A stretch of 64,000 nt of DNA from Astropecten irregularis (Eukaryota; Echinodermata; Asteroidea; Paxillosida; Astropectinidae): contig OZ020260.1 in the NCBI GenBank assembly GCA_963971285.1, positions 4,250,798 to 4,314,797 of the forward strand, in the 5' to 3' direction. The notes under the pieces are model-generated. The model did no database searches. It was not told the origin of the DNA and saw only the letters and a program-made list of their open reading frames with translations. A program made the position numbers and the translations under genes. Numbering within the stretch: position 1 is the first letter of the stretch; the number at the start of each line of letters is the position of its first letter. This document shows, piece by piece, positions 56,920 to 64,000 of this stretch.

Positions 56920-58307
56920 CTAAGCTATCTGAGACAAGTTCTCCACCGATTCGTCGGGCGAGGTATAGGGACACCGGTGACGGATGACGTGTTTAGCCGA
57001 CCTGTCCACGCAGTCGAAGTAGTTGACATTGAGTCTAGCTGCCAGCTTACGGCCGAGCCTCTCCAGTTTGTGTCTCTTGATGGTAGAGGACGTCAGGACC
57101 TGTTCCTCCAAATGAAACCCGTTCAACACGACTCTGTAGTACGTGTCACCACCACCTAGAGATATACGTCGAGAAAAGTGGCTGTTATACATTCGAACCA
57201 GCGATCCCCTAGAATACCGTACCGGGGCTCTACCAACTGAATAATCCATCCATGTTGGTGGTGTCCCCAATAGCCAATTATCTTTGTTCGTTTTGCCAGT
57301 CAGAAGCCTTGAAACCCCTCACATATACTGCTATATCCCAATTAATGATCATTATTTTTGCGACGCAACAGTGAGAAACGTATACTGTCCAACCATTTGA
57401 AAATGGTATAATGAACCCGTTGCCGTTTTTCTACAAAGGAAAATGGACAAACAAACCGTTTACCGATAACAGCTTCTGAAACTGTCAAAATACAATAAGT
57501 AAAAGGTATGCATCATTGCAAAAGTGAAAAACGAAATTCAACAACGAGATCTACGGAGCTCTGGAGGTGCCAACCGACTTGTTGAGTATAGGCATTATTA
57601 TGGGCAAGATGACAACATCCTCAGATAATTTATCACAGGATGATGATATCTTAACATTAAGATGAATGAAGGGGGGGGGGGCTTTGCCCCCACGACCCTC
57701 TGGATCCGCCCCCGTTTAGTTCAAAAAGGTTGATTCCAAGTTTAATTAGTCCATTAGGCCTAACGTTAATTATTCCTGGAGTGTTTCCCATGTTTGGTAT
57801 TTCAATGATTCCTTGAAAGAGACTGCCTACAAAGTTTTGTCATCCTCCTAGGCTAATTAAAGTATGTGATTTGCCTTGCTCACCACTCTTTTGACCGACC
57901 AATCTGATGTAGACATTATGGATGTGACCTCGATACACCAATCTGCTTCCAGTGTGAAACTCGTACTCATTCCTAGCCGTGTCAATAACGAACTTCCGTA
58001 CGTCCGTGTAGACGAAGGTGGCATACAGGCACACCATAAAACCCATGATGAAATAAGTCAGGAACTGATCCAAGGGGTTTTTCATGTAGTAACCCAGTGT
58101 GCTTACGAAAGTCACGAGGAGACATATAGCGGAGATCCAGAGCCACGGGGACCGGAGAGACATCTCGAAATGATCGGGGGAGATCTCCGTGAATGGGTGG
58201 AAGGGATTCTTCTCCAGTTTGGCACGGAAGACCTCCTCGGGCGAATCCCAGAAGTTCAAATTCCACGTGCCGAATATCCCCACGTGTTTCTTCTTAGACA
58301 TACTCAT
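56920..58307 (-). CDS. TMEM249: TMEM249, CatSper channel accessory protein
   Basis: Two coding exons, minus strand: 58307-57884 and 57155-56920, joined in phase 1 to 219 codons plus TAG, near the size of the human protein. TMEM249 was found as a small membrane subunit in the mouse sperm CatSper complex. Seen here: a cytosolic N-terminus, two membrane segments (WLWISAICLLVTFVSTLGYY and FLTYFIMGFMVCLYATFVYT), then a soluble part with YIRLVGQKSGG, YYRVVLNGFHLEEQVL and the family-typical RLGRKLAARLNVNYFDC. An acceptor at 58318-58319 lies just upstream of the ATG, so a further 5' UTR exon is expected; a P element sits 218 bp upstream of the start. The intron contains a SINE. Confidence 0.85.
57170..57390 (-). 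mobile_element. tRNA-derived SINE in the TMEM249 intron
   Basis: CATTCGAACCAGCGATCC, CTCTACCAACTGAATAATCC and CTTTGTTCGTTTTGCCAGTC. It starts about 15 bp upstream of the last exon's acceptor, on the intron side. Confidence 0.7.
57391..57883. other. rest of the TMEM249 intron
   Basis: Non-coding. It contains a G-run with GCTTTGCCCCCACGACCC at about 57671-57712, possibly from an old repeat. Confidence 0.4.
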
Positions 58308-58685
58308 AATGATGATCCTGTAAATTATATTGCTCAAGGGTATATTTGGGAGGATGTAGGCCTATCAGAACAATATAGCCTTAATCGTGGTGCTGACTCA
58401 ACTGGTTTTGGTGTTGGGAGATCGCCGTTAAAATGTATCGATTACTGTTGATGATAATGACTGACGTATGGTACGCGCGGCAAACGTAAACGCGCTCGAA
58501 TGTCTTGGGCGCGGCGTGTCCAGATCATAGATATAGAATTAAATAACTAGATCGGACGCGCGTTCAATACGCGCGTTCTTACTGGGCGCTGCCATTAGTC
58601 ACGTGAATAGGGCCAAATCATTCAAACGCGCTTTTTCTTGACGTGACGATCACTTCATAAGTCAGTGAAAACTTGCAGCAACAAG

Positions 58686-61600
58686 ATGGTGGCGAATTGC
58701 GCTGCCCCTGTGTGTAACAGCCGGAAAAAGAGGAAAGGCCCCGACGGACAGACGCTCAAAAAGCTGACCTATCATGTGTAAGTTATTTAACTTGTATCAT
58801 GCAAAAATCATTTCCAACTTCGACTTTTAATTGAGAAAAAATGTATAGGAAGTGCCAAATGTATACTGTACACATGTACAGTTTTTAGTTAAACTTAGGC
58901 TAAGCGTAAGCTTACATAAATTGATAGGGGGCCTAATGGGCCCACTCCGTAAAACCCGTTTTCACCCCCAGCCTTTATGGTTAGACTCGTAGACTCAATG
59001 ATGGAATTCTCCTTCGGTTGAAAAGCACGATTGACCTGAATTTACATTAGGCCTAATAGGCCTAATAGGCATTCGTCTTTCGGATTCTAATCATCAATCG
59101 CAAAATCCAAAATCAACATTTTCATCTCAGTGATTTAGTACAGGCCTAGTTATACCTTTGTCTGCCTGCAGATTTCCCCGCCGAGACCCCAAGAGACTGA
59201 AAGCGTGGTTGCACAGAATCAAGCGGGTAAATCCCAATGGCAGTAAATGGCAACCAACAAGTCGCGACAGACTCTGCAGCGACCACTTCCCAGCAGATTG
59301 TTTCACAGTGAAATGGGGAAGAAGACAACTTCGTGAGGATGCAGTACCATCCATCTTTGAGGACTATCCGACTCATTTGCAGCCTGTATGTATCAGTATA
59401 TGATTATTGATTTATTAAAATCGCTGTACTCGTAACATTACAGTATATGTACATATATGCTTCTACCAGATTTCATTGTACCATTGTCCTTCGTGTTTCT
59501 TTTTTAATTCTTCGATTAATTTGTACTTTCGTTCATAGAAAAATGAATATTTGATAACCGGAGATCTTCCGACTGTGAAGAGATCACAGGTCAAATCAGT
59601 GTCAAGGAAATCGTGTGCTCAAGTGTCGGTCAACGCCCCCATGCAGACAGATCACTCATATGCCTTGTCTCCAAAGATGAATCTACCATCAACCTTGAAA
59701 GGCCGCATCACTGAGCTAGAAGAAGAAAAGAGACGGCTACAACGCAAATGTCGACAACTGAAGAAGAAGGTATCAACCGTCAAGGACATAGTCCAAAGTC
59801 TGAAGAAGGAACGGCTTGTTCCGAATGACAAAGCTCAGGCATTGGAGTCTGATTTTCCTCATCTGCAACTTGAAATGATTGGGGAGAATGGACATACCTC
59901 ATCCAATGAGTACAGTGAGGAAATGAAGAAGTTTTCCATTTACCTGTATTACTGCTCCCGAAAGGCATACGACTTCGTACGAAAGACGATTGCGCTACCA
60001 AGTCTGCGTACAGTCAGACGATGGTTGGCAACTACGTCCTGTTATCCAGGATTCACACAAGAGGCTTTTGAAGTTCTTCAAGAGAAGCAAGCTTCTTCAA
60101 GCCATGACTTGTTGGTGTGCCTGATGGTGGACGGTATGAGCATCCGGAAGCAAGTGGAATTTGACGGATCACGTTATGTAGGGTAGGCAATATTCATGAG
60201 TTTCAAATTATAGGTGTTCGCCTTCTGCATGCCTTTCCGTATAAAGCAAGGCTAATTCGACTTATCTATCATGTATACTGGCAGGTATGAGGATCTCGGT
60301 TATGGACACATCAGCTGTCGTCCTGCGACGGAATGTATCGTCCTAATGGTCGTAGCAATGAATGGTGACTGGAAACTTCCAATTGGATACTTCCCTGTGG
60401 CAGGAATGTGTGCTGAGACACAGGCCAGACTGGTCACCGAAGCTTTGATTCTCTTATGGGATACTGGTGTAACTGTAGTTTCACTGACTGGTGAGTTTAT
60501 GTAATTATGAAAACGTTCCACCTTTCTATAAAATAATGTATGGAAGGTATTTTGAATTCAAGCAAAAACTGTTTGTTTTTACAGGTGACGGATTAAGTGC
60601 AAATATGGCAGCAGCCGAACTCCTTGGTGTCACCTTGCATCCAGCGCACAACATGAAGACTTGGTTTACACATCCATGCGACCCAGCTTCTAAGATCTGG
60701 TATATACTTGATCCATGTCATATGCTGAAATTAATGCGGAATCTGCTCGCCACTTGGAAAATTTTGCTCGATGGAGAATCCAACTCACTTGGTAGGCACC
60801 CACTTAAAGAATACATCAGAATACAACACTGTGTCAACGACTCCACGGAAAAGTTTCGAAGTTAAAATCATGTACTTATAAGTTATTTGGGTTGGTTTTT
60901 TTTTTTTTTTGGCCGTTTCGTTTTGCATACATGTATACATGTACATGTACTTGGTATGAAATCCCGGTGTTTATGCAGTTTAAGTAGGCCCGATTCCTCG
61001 ATTCAATTAATTTTTTTGCCCATTCGTGCATACAGTGTGCTGGCAGTTTATCGAAAACCTCGACAGAACTCAACAGATAGAAGGATTGAGAGTTGCAAAC
61101 AAACTTCGCACAGCTCACATACAGTGGCAGAAACAAAAAATGAAAGTGTCACTTGCTGCACAGACGATGAGCAATTCCGTCGCAACAGCTATCGAATTCA
61201 TGAGAGATATGGGACAACCAGAATTTCAGAACTGCGATGCAACGGTAACCTTCCTGAAAATGATCGACAGGTGCGTTTTTCAGTTCTTTGTTTTATGCTG
61301 ATGATGCTATTGTTTTGTTATCGTCTTGTTTTATTTTGAAAAATCTACATTACGAGATTGGCGATATATACATTAGATTTATTGAACTTTGCGGTTTTTA
61401 GGTAACAGTACTTTTATTTTGAAACATTTAATCAGGCTGTTTGATATCTGCAACGTCAGGCACCCATTTGCTAAGGGTTTCAAGGCGCCCTTAACACTCC
61501 AGAATGTGTCCTCATGGCAGCCGTTTCTGCAAAGAGCTAGGAACTATTTACTGGAGTTAATGGACAAAGATGGTACTCCATTGTATAAGTCAAGACGGAA

Positions 61601-62722
61601 GACACCAGTTGTCGGTTTCCTGACAGACATTGAGTCAGTCACTGGAATGTTTGCTGACCTGTGTGCGGGCCCACAACCCAAGCTGAGGTAAGTTAATAAT
61701 CAGTCAAGAGATTCCCTTCATGAAACATCTTGTATAGTTGTACACTCGTTTCCTTTTCATCAATGATTCTCTATCTCTTTGTTTATTTTTCAGTTATTTG
61801 CTGACGTACAAGTTCAGCCAGGACCACCTTGAATTGTTTTTCGGCGGCATCAGAGGTAGAGGAGGCTTCAATAATAACCCATCTGTGACACAGTTCAGGT
61901 GAGAATAGATTTGCTTATGTAAAACGCACGCAGCAAAACAAAGAGTGGAAAGTGCGTGTCTGAACATTTTAAATTATTTTATTCGAATCCCGCTCCAGTC
62001 AATTTTTCTTTGTTCACTTTTCAACAAATTTGATTTTATTGTAATTTTATTTCATTAATAGACGAGCTTACAGGCAGCTTCTGAGTTGTCATTTCTGCCC
62101 GACTTCCAACACTAATTCGACCGTCCAAGACAGCACTGGCCTCCTCGCTCTCTCGCAGGATCATCCTGCGTTGACAACCATGCCAGGTGATCCTCAGATT
62201 CTCAGCGAATTTAACTGCAACGTGGTGGCCTACATTGCCGGGTGTGTTATCAGGACGCTGCTGAAATCAAGCAAGTGTACTGAATGCATGGAAGCACTGG
62301 TACAACATCCAGTACGGCATAGCGCCATTCCTGCTCCTGATCTATATCTTATCCATCTCAGGGATAACGGGGGACTCATTTACCCATCTGATGACGCTCT
62401 AGTAGTTTGCAAAACTGCAGAGCAGGTATTCCGCATGTACAACGACGATCAACCATCTCCAATGCCCCAGCTAATGCAAACCATGGAATGTCACACCGTG
62501 CAATTGGTGACAAGCAGCGGTGTTTTCATGTCAATTGATCACGATAATGACGCACCCACTGGTACTGGTGAGACCGGCCATAGAATCCTCCTGATTCGTC
62601 ACATAGCTCACCAATACCTACGGATCAGGTCATTTGATTTTGGAAAGAAAGTTACCGAGCAGCTACAGGGGGACAAGGTTAGAAAAGTGTATTCCAAATT
62701 AGTATTGTTCAAAGGCCAGTGA
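58686..62722 (+). CDS. P-element transposase (THAP9-like), intact
   Basis: Nine exons: 58686-58777, 59172-59385, 59539-60182, 60285-60490, 60585-60791, 61036-61270, 61436-61687, 61794-61898, 62062-62722; all GT-AG, all phases agree, 871 codons plus TGA (human THAP9 is about 900). The enzyme would bind the transposon ends and cut and paste the element. Domains: THAP zinc finger (C5, C10, C66, H69; W43; AVPSIF 88-93), a coiled-coil (about 150-190), RNase H-like core with candidate acidic residues D300 (LMVDGMSIRK), D387 (LTGDGLSANM) and E630 (FSQDHLELFFG), an inserted GTP-binding-type region containing DPCHMLKLMRN, and a GRGGFNNNP motif right after the last acid. The ATG is 69 bp from the subterminal repeat. 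Introns are short; intron 8 holds a SINE fragment (61981-62026). Assignment of D387 is by motif only. Confidence 0.93.
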
Positions 62723-63646
62723 AAACCTGTGTACATGTGAGGTTGGAATTTCAAAGATAGCATTCATAATTATAAAGAAATAGGATTCTAAAATGTGCGA
62801 CACCGTCAATTTTGTATGATAAAGCGATATTTATGACTGCATTAACGTGACGTTAAATTGCTAACATTTTGACAACTTGTCTTATTTTTCGTTCATAGCA
62901 TATTCCATTTTGCGGGCAAATATTATTGATTTCAGTCAATTTGATTTATTGCATTTTTGCTCCAAATATACATGAAATAAAGATACTGTTTAAGGGCAAG
63001 TTTGTAATAAGATTCTCAATATGTAGGACAACGAATGATTGCATTTTTATTACAAGAGGCATCCACAATGAACCTGGCACCCTTTCCCTCAAAACCCAGC
63101 TGACTGTATTATTATATCTATGTGTTCTTCTTCTTGAAGGATGCCTCTCACAAAAATTGCCCGTAAACTGCCTCATTTGCCGGCCGCCATGAATCTATAA
63201 TAAGGAACAGTCCGATATGCCTATGTAATTGTATATGTCATGCATGTTAAATGTCAAGAATTGACAATTGCCTTTCATTCTGTTTCTTTCACCAAACTCT
63301 TTCACAGAAATGAAAAAGGAGGACTTTCCATAATGATTGATTTCAATATGTTTATATGATTTTGTTCATTGATGAAGATGTCGTCTTATCTTCAATTATA
63401 GATAATGCCCAACGAAATGCATTACGGATTGAATTAAAGAGCAGTTTGAAGATAACTTGTGTATATTTATCATCTATTATTAATTTGTAAGCGTCATTAT
63501 GTTTAATGCTCATAGATTTCTTCTCAAGAAACACAACTTTATAGTTTCGTAATCCACGTTTTATTTTGTTCGCTTGGAAAAGACTATTGGTAAACGTTCA
63601 CAGCTGCATTTACAGAGCCAACATGTTTCCAGCTGTCCTTCCGCGT
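62723..63646. other. P element 3' non-coding region
   Basis: About 920 bp between the transposase stop and the right subterminal repeat, AT-rich, with no second gene seen. It presumably contains the polyadenylation site (for example ATGAAATAAAG near 62971). Confidence 0.5.
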
Positions 63647-63767
63647 GGCCCTATTCACGTGACTTTTTAGCGCGTCCATGGACGACAAGAAAACTTTGTG
63701 CACAGTGAATGGCGCGCGCGGACGCGCGTCCAATCTAGTTATTTAATTCTATATCTATGGTCCAGAT

Positions 63768-64000
63768 GCGTCTTATACGCGGAAAGTACTCCCGCGCTAT
63801 GGACCAACGCGCAGCCTTTTTGCCTCTTCCCGTTTTTGGAAATGCACGGGTTTCATTTTTCAAAGGCGATTCCAAAGCACATAATGGCATTAGGCTCAAA
63901 GAGTGCGGGTCCCATCGTTATCCAAATTCGAGCGAGAATCCTTTCAACCAAAACTCAAGCAATGTATAGTTCGTAGCCCTTATATGGGGAAAAGTTGTCA
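63768..64000 (+). other. flank right of the P element; open frame across the empty site
   Basis: The right flank carries an open frame to a stop at 63969. Read through the single-copy target site, it is in frame with an ATG at 58500 on the left flank, giving 75 codons. No family is recognised. Confidence 0.3.

Larger units (their letters stand above)
58526..63759 (+). mobile_element. complete P-element-type DNA transposon
   Basis: A 5234-bp element. The terminal inverted repeats of 38 bp (58526-58563 and 63722-63759, one mismatch) start CATAGATATAGAATTAAATA. The exact 8-bp target duplication GTCCAGAT lies at 58518-58525 and 63760-63767. Subterminal 17-bp inverted repeats GTCACGTGAATAGGGCC lie at 58598-58614 and 63647-63663. 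Eight-bp duplications with a GTCC/GGCCAGAC-like sequence and separate subterminal inverted repeats are hallmarks of Drosophila P elements. The element encloses an intact transposase gene (58686-62722), so it may be autonomous or very recently active. Confidence 0.95.

Overview
This is nuclear DNA from an animal: AT-rich intergenic sequence, genes split by many short introns with GT-AG borders, tRNA-derived SINEs, and abundant short inverted-repeat DNA transposons. The gene set (DSN1, POFUT1, one Polycomb-like protein related to MTF2/PHF19/PHF1, a class A GPCR, TMEM249) and the overall texture suggest an invertebrate deuterostome. An echinoderm or hemichordate is my best guess, but nothing in the window proves the species.

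Layout. 1-18 kb is mostly gene-free and repeat-rich, with two protein-like exons of an unidentified minus-strand gene at the left edge. 18.5-23.45 kb holds DSN1 (minus), a subunit of the MIS12 kinetochore complex. 23.7-33.9 kb holds POFUT1 (plus), the ER O-fucosyltransferase of Notch EGF repeats. The two genes diverge from a short, probably bidirectional promoter. 35.9-45 kb holds a complete Polycomb-like gene (Tudor, two PHD fingers, winged helix, C-terminal chromo-like domain), a PRC2 accessory factor. 45-50.5 kb is a dense field of SINEs and MITEs, including a palindromic SINE dimer flanked by one 15-bp target duplication. 50.7-55.4 kb carries an orphan GPCR with a single coding exon and two related 5' exons separated by a 33-bp minisatellite. 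56.9-58.3 kb holds TMEM249 (minus), a CatSper sperm-channel accessory subunit.

The most notable object is at 58526-63759. It is a structurally complete P-element-type transposon of 5234 bp with an 8-bp target duplication (GTCCAGAT), near-perfect 38-bp terminal inverted repeats, 17-bp subterminal inverted repeats and a nine-exon transposase gene (THAP domain, coiled coil, RNase H-like core). That gene reads through without a frameshift or stop for 871 codons. A 346-bp MITE at 15906-16251 has related termini and an 8-bp target duplication of similar sequence (GTACAGAC), so it is probably a non-autonomous relative. Splice junctions for all genes were derived by hand from phase and homology; no search or alignment program was run.
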